DNA of 64,000 bases, taken from contig JAIRPP010000013.1 in NCBI GenBank assembly GCA_031256955.1, forward strand, positions 1 to 64,000. Reading direction: 5' to 3'. This document shows, piece after piece, positions 41,143-50,380 of this stretch (position 1 is its first letter; every line of letters starts with the position of its first letter). Source of the stretch: Candidatus Methanoplasma sp. GTDB lineage: Archaea; Thermoplasmatota; Thermoplasmata; Methanomassiliicoccales; Methanomethylophilaceae. The translations under genes were made by a program, and so were the position numbers. Under the pieces are notes generated by a model. The model saw only the letters and a program-made list of their open reading frames with translations, ran no database searches and was not told where the DNA came from.

Positions 41143-41601
41143 TCACTCGGATCCCGCCTTGGGCAGGACCTTCACGTGAACCCCGGATCCCTCGCAGATC
41201 GTCACTCCCGCCCCCTCCTCTATCCGGAAGTCGGAGGTCGCGCTCCATATCTCGCTCCCGATCCTGACCTTCCCCCTCAGGCTCCCGGGCTCCACAGCGG
41301 ACGTGACCACCCCGTCCCTGCCCACCAGGGACTCCGTCACCGTGGTGGCGGGGGGCTCGGGCTTGGCCAGGAGCTGGTAGATCTTCAGGGTGGCGGCGGT
41401 GACGACGGCCGCGGTCGCCAGGGCGACCACGGACAGCCCGACGGGGTCCTCCATGAACCCGTCCACGAACTGCCCCACCAGGCCCACCGCCAGCAGGACC
41501 GCCCCCGGTATGACTATGAAGGATCCCGGAGTGGTGGCCTCGATTATCAGGAGCACCAGTCCGATAAGGATGCATATCGCGGGCAGAAGGGAAGAATCCA
41601 T
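41143..41601 (-). CDS. NfeD-like membrane protein
   Basis: N-terminal TMs and C-terminal OB-fold-like GRDGVVTSAVEPGSLRGKVRIGSEIWSATS; next to stomatin gene. Confidence 0.85.
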   Translation of the reverse strand: MDSSLLPAICILIGLVLLIIEATTPGSFIVIPGAVLLAVGLVGQFVDGFMEDPVGLSVVALATAAVVTAATLKIYQLLAKPEPPATTVTESLVGRDGVVTSAVEPGSLRGKVRIGSEIWSATSDFRIEEGAGVTICEGSGVHVKVLPKAGSE

Positions 41602-41890
41602 GGAGCGGCATGATGATGCCGAAATTTAAAATGTCGCAACCCGAATCCTGTGCGGGCGGATGAAGCCTCGGTCGGAGCGCGGCGCGCGGCGACGGCCCGT
41701 CAAGCCGCGGAGGGCAGGCGATGAGGCTATCCTAAAAGCGGGCCCGCTTCGATCCCCCCGTTCGCGCCGCGCCGATCCCGCATATGCTGGCAAAGCGGAA
41801 ATCGCGCCGTTTTGTCCTCTTTTGACGAGTCATAGCCACAGACATCCGGCCCTCGGACGATACTCTTTTAAATCAGAAACCGCCAATCCG

Positions 41891-44245
41891 ATGGACATCT
41901 CATTATCCAGGTGGTATATGATGATAGGAAACAAAACAAACGGACAAGCGGGCATGGGCCACAGGGGAGCCGGCAGAGCCGTCCCCCTGGCGCTTCTGCT
42001 GGCGGGGATCTCGGCCATAGCGGTCGTGGCCGTCGCGGCTTTCGCGACCGGCGGCGGCCCAGGCGAGGCCCAAACAGGGGGGGGGGCTGGAGAGACCATA
42101 GCGGACAGCGGCAGCGGCGGCGCGAGCGCGGCCATTCACACGGTGTCCTTTGACAGCATGGGAGGCTCGCCCGTCGCGGGCACAGAGGCCGCCGACGGCT
42201 CGCTGCTGAAGGCGCCCCAGATCCCGTCGAGGGAGGGCTTCGCCTTCTCAGGCTGGTGCAGGGACGCCGACTGCGCCAACAAGTGGGACTTCGCCCGCGA
42301 CAGGGTATACGGCGATGCGACCCTGTACGCCAAATGGTCTCCGATCGAGACGGGCGGCGGGGAGGAAGGGGGGAGGCAGGAGCCAGCGGAGACCTACACC
42401 GTGGAGTTCGACAGCATGGGCGGGTCCCCCGTGAGGCCGATATCGAATCTGGCCCGCGGCTCCGTCATAGCGGAGCCGGAGGCTCCGGCCATGGACGGGT
42501 TCTTCCTGATCGGATGGTTCAGAGAGCCCTCTCTCGGGACCGCGTGGGGGTTCATGGCCGACGAAGTCTATAGCGACATGACCCTGTACGCCAAGTGGGG
42601 CCCCGTGTGGGCGGTCGGGTTCGACGGCATGGGCGGATCCGACACGGACGGCGTCGAGGCGAACGACGGGTCCCTCATAGGGGAGCCCGCGGAGCCCTCC
42701 AGGGAGGGATACGAGTTCGGAGGGTGGTTCACAGAGAGGGAGTGCGCGACGCAATGGGCGTTCGACAGGGACGTCGTGACCAAAAACACCACCTTATACG
42801 CCAAATGGACGCAGATATTCACAATCGAGTTCGACTATCAGAATGCGGACGGCGGGGACAGGCCCGCGGTCAAGACGGTGGCGATGGGGAGCCAGCTGAC
42901 GCTCCCGTCTCCCGAGAGGTCGGGATACGCGTTCGGCGGCTGGTGGGACGCGGTCGGCGGCGTCGGGACCGAATACGCGGACGGAACATGGTCCCATCCG
43001 GGATCCGTCACGCTTCACGCATACTGGAAGGGGACGGAGAATCTGGCGTACAGCCTGACCGGCGACCGCAAAGGCTTTTCCGTATCCAAAGGCACCGCCG
43101 ATCTCAGCGCGGCGGTGGTCGTCCCCGAGTACTACGGAGGCAAGCCGGTAACGGAGCTGGCGTTCAATGCGTTCTCCAACACATCCATATCCGGCATAAC
43201 GCTGCCTCAGACCCTGACCAAGATCAGCTATCAGGCGTTCTATAACTGCAAATCGCTGGCCAGCGTGGAGATACCGTCTAGCGTGACGGCGGTGGATCCG
43301 AGCGCGTTCTCCTATTCTTCTCTCAACAGCGTGAGGATTCTGGGGAACGCCTTGATCGGACAGAACGCGTTCGCTCACTGCGAATCGCTAACCGGCGTGT
43401 ACGCCCCGAATGTCAAGACCGTCGACACGCAGGCGTTCCTGTGTTGCTATTCGCTCACCAGCATAAGCCTGCCCGAAGCGACGTACTTCGGAGAATCGGC
43501 GCTCGCCGGTTGCATATTGTTAGAGAACGCGGAGATGCCCAAAGCGACGAACGTCAGCAAAGGGATGTTCACTGACTGCGAAAAACTCAGAGGCGTAGAC
43601 ATGCCTCTCCTGAACAGCATCGGGGAGCGCGCTTTCAAAAAATGCAAATCGCTCATAGGGGTGGACATGTCCCTAGTGACGAGCATAGGAGACTACGCGT
43701 TCAGCGAGTGCGAGGCTCTCCTCAGCGCGGACATGCCTCTCATGAACAGCATCGGGAAGTATGTTTTCGAAAAATGCAAACGTCTCGAGAGCATAGGTGC
43801 GCCGAACGTGGTCAGCATCGGAGAACACGCATTCGTCGAATGCGAGCGCCTTCTCAGCGTGGACCTGCCGAAGGCGACATCCCTGGGCGAGTATGTGTTC
43901 TATAAGTGCACTTCTCTACGCGGCGTGAACATGCCCCTCATGGTCAAAATAGGCTCTGGCGCGTTTTATTGGTGCAGGGCGCTTGGAAACATAACAATAC
44001 CGGGCACTGTGACGGCGATAGGCCACAATGCGTTCAACGGATGCACATCGCTCTCCAGCATAGCCATACCCATCAGCGTGACGAGCATGGGTTCGTTGGC
44101 GTTCTACGGATGTTACGCGTTGAGTACGTTGTGGGTGGAGGCGCCCTCTGCGAGCCAGGATCCGCTAAGCCCCGCCGCAGGCTGGGACGTGAACTGGAAG
44201 TACAGCTGCAACGGCACGGTGAACTGGGGCCAGACCGCCCCGTGA
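41891..44245 (+). CDS. BspA-type LRR surface protein with InlB B-repeats (Flg_new)
   Basis: VSFDSMGGSPV...REGFAFSGWCRD repeats, then LRR_5 units (ITLPQTLTKISYQAFYNCKSLASVEIPSSV); N-terminal TM. Confidence 0.88.
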   Translation: MDISLSRWYMMIGNKTNGQAGMGHRGAGRAVPLALLLAGISAIAVVAVAAFATGGGPGEAQTGGGAGETIADSGSGGASAAIHTVSFDSMGGSPVAGTEAADGSLLKAPQIPSREGFAFSGWCRDADCANKWDFARDRVYGDATLYAKWSPIETGGGEEGGRQEPAETYTVEFDSMGGSPVRPISNLARGSVIAEPEAPAMDGFFLIGWFREPSLGTAWGFMADEVYSDMTLYAKWGPVWAVGFDGMGGSDTDGVEANDGSLIGEPAEPSREGYEFGGWFTERECATQWAFDRDVVTKNTTLYAKWTQIFTIEFDYQNADGGDRPAVKTVAMGSQLTLPSPERSGYAFGGWWDAVGGVGTEYADGTWSHPGSVTLHAYWKGTENLAYSLTGDRKGFSVSKGTADLSAAVVVPEYYGGKPVTELAFNAFSNTSISGITLPQTLTKISYQAFYNCKSLASVEIPSSVTAVDPSAFSYSSLNSVRILGNALIGQNAFAHCESLTGVYAPNVKTVDTQAFLCCYSLTSISLPEATYFGESALAGCILLENAEMPKATNVSKGMFTDCEKLRGVDMPLLNSIGERAFKKCKSLIGVDMSLVTSIGDYAFSECEALLSADMPLMNSIGKYVFEKCKRLESIGAPNVVSIGEHAFVECERLLSVDLPKATSLGEYVFYKCTSLRGVNMPLMVKIGSGAFYWCRALGNITIPGTVTAIGHNAFNGCTSLSSIAIPISVTSMGSLAFYGCYALSTLWVEAPSASQDPLSPAAGWDVNWKYSCNGTVNWGQTAP
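42077..42086 (+). repeat. G10 homopolymer within surface-protein coding sequence
   Basis: Direct reading CAAACAGGGGGGGGGGCTGG. Confidence 0.9.
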
Positions 44246-44276
44246 CCGAGGCTCTACGCGGGGATAATCTGATTTA

Positions 44277-44315
44277 TCGTCGCCGGGCGAGCCCGGCGAC
44301 ATTTTTCTTTTTCAT
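44277..44315 (+). terminator. Hairpin GTCGCCGGGCGAGCCCGGCGAC followed by T-rich tract
   Basis: Near-perfect inverted repeat then ATTTTTCTTTTTC. Confidence 0.7.
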
Positions 44316-44336
44316 GCCGGGAGCGCCCGGAGGGCC

Positions 44337-45626
44337 TCACGGGCCGAGGCAGTCCATCGGCACTTCCGCTATCCCGTCGGGCCTCATGTGCGCCGCGCCC
44401 CCCGACGCGCTCAGTATCGCCAGGAACGACGGCGGCGCGGCCCCGGCCGCGATCATCTTTTCTTTCAGGCGGACGAGGTTCGCGGCCGCCTTGTCGAACT
44501 CGAACGGGCCCAGCTTCACCTCCGCCGCGCCCCACCTCCCGTCGTCGAGCTCCACGATCGCGTCCGCCTCCAGGCCGGAATCGTCCCTGTAATGGAACAC
44601 GCGCCCGCCGATGGCGGACGCATAGACGGACAGGTCCCTGTAGCACAGGGATTCGAACAGGAGGCCCGCGGTCCTCGTGTCCCTCATGAGGATCTCGGGC
44701 TTCGCATCCAGGGCCGCCGCGGCCAGGGACGGGTCCGTGAAGTGCCTCTTGGGCGAAGAGCGCACCCTGGTCCTGGAGCGGAGCGACGGATGCCATGCGG
44801 GCTGCTCCTCTATGACGAACAGCTTCTTTAGCGCATCGATGTAGCCGCGTATGGTCGGGGCGGATATGTCCGTCCCCGCGTCCCGTATGTCTCCGGCGAT
44901 GGTCGGTATGCTGGCGGGCGATGCGCTGTTCCTGGCGAGGGATCTCAGCAGCAAGCCGGCTGTGGTCTGGCTCCTCCTCTTCCCATCGACGCGGGAGAGG
45001 TCCAGGCCAGTCACGGACTCAAGATAGTCGTATGACATGCCCACAGCCTCCCCATCGTCTAAGTTGAGCGCGCGCGGCCATCCGCCCCTGCATATCAGGC
45101 GGACCGCCTCGGGGTAATCCATTCTGGATGGGGAGCGCGGGATCCCCCCCGATTCGAACAGGGAGCGCAGGCTCGCCGCGCCGGAGCTCGCCCCCGATTC
45201 GAACAGCGACATGGTCCTCATCTGCATGCGGGCTATCCTCCCGATGCCCGTGTGCGACGTCGATTCCAGAGGGGGGAGGGAAGATCCTGTGAATATGTAC
45301 ATCCCCTTGCCGCCGCTCAGATCGATGTTCCTGCGGGCCACGTCCCATAGGTTCGGCACGTCCTGCCATTCGTCGATCAGGCGGGGGCGCTCGCCCTCCA
45401 GCGCGATCTGCGGGTTGAGCTCCGCGAACCTGTTGGATCCCTTGTCTCCCAGGAAGATCGCGGACTTGGACATGTTTAGCGCGGTCCAGGATTTGCCGCA
45501 CGACCTGGGGCCTGTTATCAGCACCCCTCCGTAGACCGACAGCTTATCGGAGATCATGGAGTCTATGACCCTCGGCCTGTAAGACTCGCGCATCTCTCTG
45601 TGAAGGTTTCCGTATTCCTCCGTCAT
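44337..45626 (-). CDS. AAA_14/DUF4143-type ATPase, paralog 3
   Basis: ITGPRSCGKSWTALNMSKSA, RLIDEWQDVPNLWDVARRNIDLSGGKGMYIFTGSS. Confidence 0.88.
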   Translation of the reverse strand: MTEEYGNLHREMRESYRPRVIDSMISDKLSVYGGVLITGPRSCGKSWTALNMSKSAIFLGDKGSNRFAELNPQIALEGERPRLIDEWQDVPNLWDVARRNIDLSGGKGMYIFTGSSLPPLESTSHTGIGRIARMQMRTMSLFESGASSGAASLRSLFESGGIPRSPSRMDYPEAVRLICRGGWPRALNLDDGEAVGMSYDYLESVTGLDLSRVDGKRRSQTTAGLLLRSLARNSASPASIPTIAGDIRDAGTDISAPTIRGYIDALKKLFVIEEQPAWHPSLRSRTRVRSSPKRHFTDPSLAAAALDAKPEILMRDTRTAGLLFESLCYRDLSVYASAIGGRVFHYRDDSGLEADAIVELDDGRWGAAEVKLGPFEFDKAAANLVRLKEKMIAAGAAPPSFLAILSASGGAAHMRPDGIAEVPMDCLGP

Positions 45627-45650
45627 CGAACACCGTACGCCATGGGTCTA

Positions 45651-45742
45651 TTTTACTGTTTGCAAATAAAATTTTTTACGATTCGCAACTCTGTTTTTTT
45701 ACTATTTACGAATAAAATTTTTTATGATTTGCGAATTGAATG
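45651..45742 (-). repeat. Four 23-bp iterons (TTTTACNRTTYRCRAATAAAATT on + strand) upstream of the DUF4143 ATPase
   Basis: Units at 45651, 45674, 45697, 45720, exact 23-bp spacing. Confidence 0.87.
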
Positions 45743-45972
45743 CAGAGTCCCGCGATCAAGCATGCTCCTGGCACAATGCATGGCCCACATCCGGCTTTTC
45801 CCCCCTTATAGGCATAAAAAGCGAAAGGCGCGGCTCTGTCCCCCATGTAGCCGCGGGCCGGATCGCGCCTGCATCCTGCGGGCGCGATTTGAAGCGAACG
45901 GGGCTTCGAGGCGCGAACCCGTTTCGAAAAAACGATGGAAAAGATTCGGGGGAGGGCCCTCCCCCATGGGGC

Positions 45973-46302
45973 TCACTTGGCCTTCTTGGGGGCCTTCTTG
46001 GCCCTCTCCAGCTTCTCGATCATCTCCTCGACCTCCTCCGCCCCGGATTCGAAGTGCTCCTTCTCCTTCGGGTCGAGGTGCCTCATGAGCGTGATCAGCT
46101 CCCCCATGTGCGCCTTCTCCTCGTCGCGTATCTCAGAGAGGACCGCCTTAGCCAGGGGGTCGTCCGTCGCGAGTATGTGCGCCTCGTACTGCGAGATCGC
46201 CTCCAGCTCCCCGGCTATGTCCAGCCTGAGCGCCTGGGCGAGCTCCTCGTTCGTCATCTTCTTGTTTACGTTTCCTGAAAACGGGTCTGCGAAGCTAGGC
46301 AT
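45973..46302 (-). CDS. Ferritin-like/rubrerythrin-type small protein (encapsulated-ferritin-like)
   Basis: MTNEELAQALRLDIAGELEAISQYEAHILATDDPLAKAVLSEIRDEEKAHMGELITLMRHLDPKE. Confidence 0.75.
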   Translation of the reverse strand: MPSFADPFSGNVNKKMTNEELAQALRLDIAGELEAISQYEAHILATDDPLAKAVLSEIRDEEKAHMGELITLMRHLDPKEKEHFESGAEEVEEMIEKLERAKKAPKKAK

Positions 46303-46467
46303 GGTCTTCCTCGGGCGTAGTATGGGGGTGCCTGTATATGAATGCGCCCGGCGCCGGCCGGGAATCGGGGCCCGCCGGTCGCCAGGCGGATCTCAAGTAT
46401 TATCAAATGCGCTATTAAAACATACTAGGTAATATTTTTATTCTGTATACATATTATCGGACCCGTT

Positions 46468-47292
46468 ATGGACCATTGCCCCGCACCCATAGGCCTAGGA
46501 GGCAGAGATTCGATCGAGAGCGACGGGATCGCGAGGATAGCGCTCTACGGCAAGGGGGGCATAGGCAAGTCCACCGTCGCCTCCAACGTCTCCGCGGCCC
46601 TCGCGGACGCGGGGTACAGGGTGATGCAGATCGGGTGCGACCCCAAGGCGGACTCCACCAGGCTCCTCACGGGCGGGGAGAGGATCGGGACGGTGCTGGA
46701 GCGCATGGACCCCGAGCCGTCCGGGCTGGAGGACATATCCTCGGTCGGGTACGGCGGGGTGCTGTGCGTGGAGTGCGGGGGCCCTCGCCCCGGCACGGGG
46801 TGCGCGGGCAGGGGGATAATGGTGGCGCTGGAGACCCTGGACAGGCTGGGCGCGACGGAGTCGTTCAAGCCGGACGCGATAATATACGACGTCCTGGGGG
46901 ACGTCGTGTGCGGCGGGTTCGCCATGCCCATACGGAGCGGGTACGCCCGCGACGTGTTCATAGTGACCTCCGGTGAGGCGATGTCGCTGTACGCCGCCGG
47001 GAACATAGCGTCCGCGGTGAGGGACCTCGGGGAGAGCGGGTACGCCAGGCTCAGCGGGGTCGTCCAGAACTCCAAGGGGATATCCGGGGAGGACGGGCTG
47101 GTGGCCGCGGCGGCCGCGGGGATGGGGGCGGACGTGGTCGCGAGGATCCTCCGCAGCCAGACGGTCCAGGACTGCGAGGCGGAGGGGGTGACCGTCGTGG
47201 AGGGGCGCCCGCGCTCGGAGCAGGCGGAGGCGTACAGGTCGCTTTCAAAAACGATCCTGGAGAGGGCGGCGCCCTCCCGGGGGGATTCGTGA
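46468..47292 (+). CDS. cfbC: NifH-like CfbC, F430 biosynthesis
   Basis: ALYGKGGIGKSTVASN, IGCDPKADSTRLL; neighbours cfbA/E/D/B. Confidence 0.92.
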   Translation: MDHCPAPIGLGGRDSIESDGIARIALYGKGGIGKSTVASNVSAALADAGYRVMQIGCDPKADSTRLLTGGERIGTVLERMDPEPSGLEDISSVGYGGVLCVECGGPRPGTGCAGRGIMVALETLDRLGATESFKPDAIIYDVLGDVVCGGFAMPIRSGYARDVFIVTSGEAMSLYAAGNIASAVRDLGESGYARLSGVVQNSKGISGEDGLVAAAAAGMGADVVARILRSQTVQDCEAEGVTVVEGRPRSEQAEAYRSLSKTILERAAPSRGDS

Positions 47293-47296
47293 TATC

Positions 47297-48082
47297 ATGG
47301 GAGAGAAGGGAATAATGATAATGGGCCACGGTTCGACCATGGCGTTCAACAAGGCGGTGATGGACCTCCACGCGGGCATCCTCAGGGAGAAGGGCTTCGA
47401 GAACGTGCACATAGGGTACAACGAGTTCTCGTACCCGTCCATATCGGACAAGCTGGAGGAGATGGCGTCGGCGGGCATCGACGACATAGTGTGCCTCCCG
47501 TTCTTCATCGCCTCCGGGCTGCACATGACCAGGGACATCCCCGCCAAGCTGGGGATACCGCCGCTGGCGTCGGACGCGGTGTCGGACGTGCGCGGGCGGA
47601 AGGTCAGGATACGCTTCGAGGAGCCGTTCGGGAAGGACCCCGTGCTGACCGACATCCTCCGCTCGAAGGCGGAGGAGCTGGACGAGGGGATCGATGGGGC
47701 GGCGCTGCTCGTGATGAGCCACGGCTCCAAGCTCCCGCACAACATGGAGATAGCGGAGCACCACGCGGCGGAGCTGAGGAAGGCGGGATACCGCGCGTAC
47801 GTGGCGTACAACGAGCTCAACTCCCCGACGATAGAGGAGTCCGTAGAGGCGATGCTGGCGGACGGGGCCCGCCACATAATCGCGCTCCCCCTGTTCATGG
47901 CCATGGGCAAGCACCTGGTTGCGGACATCCCGCCCAGGATACGCCTGCAGGGCGCGGACCAGAGGAGGGGCTCCTTCATCCACGGCGGGAGGGAGGTCGC
48001 GGTGTCCTACGCCCACCCCGTGGGCTCCGACCGCCGCCTGTCCGACATACTGGAGAGGAAGATAAGGGCGCACTTCGGGTGA
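47297..48082 (+). CDS. cfbA: Sirohydrochlorin nickelochelatase CfbA, apparently with two fused CbiX-like halves
   Basis: MGHGSTMAFNKAVMDLH...VHIGYNEFSYPSI and MSHGSKLPHNMEIAEHH...AYVAYNELNSPTI internal duplication. Confidence 0.88.
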   Translation: MGEKGIMIMGHGSTMAFNKAVMDLHAGILREKGFENVHIGYNEFSYPSISDKLEEMASAGIDDIVCLPFFIASGLHMTRDIPAKLGIPPLASDAVSDVRGRKVRIRFEEPFGKDPVLTDILRSKAEELDEGIDGAALLVMSHGSKLPHNMEIAEHHAAELRKAGYRAYVAYNELNSPTIEESVEAMLADGARHIIALPLFMAMGKHLVADIPPRIRLQGADQRRGSFIHGGREVAVSYAHPVGSDRRLSDILERKIRAHFG

Positions 48083-48086
48083 TCAG

Positions 48087-49301
48087 TTGCGCGCCCTCAT
48101 AATGGACATGACGCACGGCGGGGACATACTCGCCGAAGAGTACCTGGCGAGGGGCGCGGAGGTCGTCTGCGCCGACGTGTACGGCACGGCGGACCCCGCC
48201 GCGATGCGCGCGCTGGCGGAGAGGGGCGCGGAGGTCTCCAAGGAGGTCCCCCCGGGGAGGTACGACCTGGCGCTGTCGCCGGCGCACTGCCCCGCCCGCT
48301 TCGCGGAGGGGGCGGAACCCTCCGAGTCCAAGTCTTTCAGCGAGGCCGTCGGGGACCTGATCCGCGACAGGCGCTTCAGGGTCGAGATAACCGGGATGAA
48401 GGGCAAGACGAGCGCGTGCTACGTTCTCGCCCACATCCTCGACGCGGCCGGCAGGAGGGTGTTCCTGCACACGTCCAGGGGGCAGGGCCCCTACTCCGGG
48501 GGGGCACATCGCATCGAGAGGCGCATGAGCATAGCGCCCACGTCCCTGCTCAGGCTCCCGCCCGGGGGCTACGACGCGATCGTGGCGGAATGCTCCCTAG
48601 GCGGGTCCGGGAAGGCGGACATAGCCGCCGTGACCAACCTGCCCGAGGACTACGGCATAGCCCAGGGGACCCGCAGGGCCTCGGACGCCAAGGCGCAGAT
48701 CCTGACGGGCGGGGTCAACATCGTCCATGAGCGGGAGGCCGCCCTGTGGTCCCGCTACGGGAAGCCGCTGAGGGCGTACGGGGGCGCGGTATCGCAGGCG
48801 GGGCCGTTCAGGCTCGGGGAGCCCCTGGCGGTCGTTGCGGAATGCGGCGGGGTCAGTCGGAGGATCGAGCTGGGGGGGTCGTACCTGTCCCTCCAGTACC
48901 TGGAGGCCATGAGCCTGGCTCTGGAGATATGCCGCGCCATGGGGGTCCCCCCGGAGGCGGCGATCGAGGCCCTGTCCTCGTTCAAAGGGGTCCCCGGGAG
49001 GGGTGAGATCTCCCGCGAGGGGGATGTGACGGTGGTGAGGGAGCGCAACCCCGGGATATCCCGCGCGTCCGTCCGCCGGACGCTGGAGTGCCTGAGGGCC
49101 GCCGGCGCTCTGGACGGCGCGTTCGCGATCCTGGACCCCGTCAGCAGGAAGGTATGCGACAAGCTGGACGCGGGGGAGGTCTCCGCCGTCGCGGCGGAGT
49201 TCGGGGTGGGGATGGCCATAGCCTCCCCCGGGGAGCCCCGCCCGCGGGCCCCGCCGGGGACCGGGGTTCTGATAGAGTTCGTGAAGGAGGGTTTCCAGTG
49301 A
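48087..49301 (+). CDS. cfbE: Mur-ligase-like CfbE
   Basis: VEITGMKGKTSACYVLAHILDAAG; in the F430 cluster. Confidence 0.9.
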   Translation: MRALIMDMTHGGDILAEEYLARGAEVVCADVYGTADPAAMRALAERGAEVSKEVPPGRYDLALSPAHCPARFAEGAEPSESKSFSEAVGDLIRDRRFRVEITGMKGKTSACYVLAHILDAAGRRVFLHTSRGQGPYSGGAHRIERRMSIAPTSLLRLPPGGYDAIVAECSLGGSGKADIAAVTNLPEDYGIAQGTRRASDAKAQILTGGVNIVHEREAALWSRYGKPLRAYGGAVSQAGPFRLGEPLAVVAECGGVSRRIELGGSYLSLQYLEAMSLALEICRAMGVPPEAAIEALSSFKGVPGRGEISREGDVTVVRERNPGISRASVRRTLECLRAAGALDGAFAILDPVSRKVCDKLDAGEVSAVAAEFGVGMAIASPGEPRPRAPPGTGVLIEFVKEGFQ

Positions 49302-50380
49302 GCCCCGTGATCCATCCGCGCCCGAACCCCATAGTCGCGGCCATGTACACCCTCAGGGACATGGACGTGGACGTGGCGGTGGTCCACGGGCCCGCAGGGT
49401 GCGGGTTCATGGCGGCCCGCATGCTGGAGTTCGCCGGGATGAGGGTGGCGACCTCGGGCATGAGGGAGAAGGACCTGATATACGGCGGGTCCGGGCCGCT
49501 AGTGGAGACGCTGAGGTCGGTCGCGGAGAGGTTCGACCCTAGGACGGTGGCGGTGGTCGGGACGTGCGCCAGCATGATCATCGGGGACGACATGGCCGCC
49601 GCCATACGCAAGGCGGACATAGGCCGCACCGTCTTCCCCGTGGACTGCCACGGCTGCATGGGGGACAACACCCGCGGGGCCATAAGGGCGATAGAGGCGG
49701 GATGCGCCGCCGGGATAGTGAGCCCGGGGGAGGCGGAGAGGCAGAAGGCGCTGTTCAGGGCGACCACGGAGATGGAGAGGAGGCGCGGGCTGACGTCGAG
49801 GGAGTACCTCCAGCCCGTCCCGGGCCCCACGAAGATGGCCGTGTGCAGGCACATATGCGATTCTCTGAGGGAAGGGAAGAGGGTGGCGGCGGTCATGCTC
49901 GGCAAGAAGGAGCTGGCGTACAGGTTCGCGGACGTCCTCGCGGCCGTGGACGAGGCCGGGAAGGCCCTCGGCGGCGAGACGTTCCTGGCCGCGAACCTGG
50001 ACCCCGAGAAGGGGCTCCCCCGGATCAGGGGGTACGCCAGGGAGGTCTCGTCCGAGCTGAGGGCGAGGGGCGTCGAGGTCGACGCGGTGGAGGGGGGCCT
50101 GGACGAGTACGCCGTGGCCGGCCCCGCCCTGAAGGAGGCTGTGGACGGGTTCCGCCCGGACCTGCTGGTGCTGGCGGGGATCCCTCACGCGTACCCAGGC
50201 ATGGGGGAGGGCGACGTCCTGATAACCGACCAGCCCAGGCAGCTGTCGGGGTACATCTCGTCCGGCTGCAGGTACGCCGTGGGCGAGATATCGTCCCACT
50301 CCATGGTCATGGGCGCGCATTCGATCGTCCCCACGGAGACGGGGGACACCCTCAGGCAGACGGCGGGGCTGTCGCCATGA
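49298..50380 (+). CDS. cfbD: NifD-like CfbD
   Basis: MSPVIHPRPNPIVAAMYTLRDMDVDVAVVHGPAGCGF; GTG start overlapping cfbE stop. Confidence 0.92.
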   Translation: MSPVIHPRPNPIVAAMYTLRDMDVDVAVVHGPAGCGFMAARMLEFAGMRVATSGMREKDLIYGGSGPLVETLRSVAERFDPRTVAVVGTCASMIIGDDMAAAIRKADIGRTVFPVDCHGCMGDNTRGAIRAIEAGCAAGIVSPGEAERQKALFRATTEMERRRGLTSREYLQPVPGPTKMAVCRHICDSLREGKRVAAVMLGKKELAYRFADVLAAVDEAGKALGGETFLAANLDPEKGLPRIRGYAREVSSELRARGVEVDAVEGGLDEYAVAGPALKEAVDGFRPDLLVLAGIPHAYPGMGEGDVLITDQPRQLSGYISSGCRYAVGEISSHSMVMGAHSIVPTETGDTLRQTAGLSP

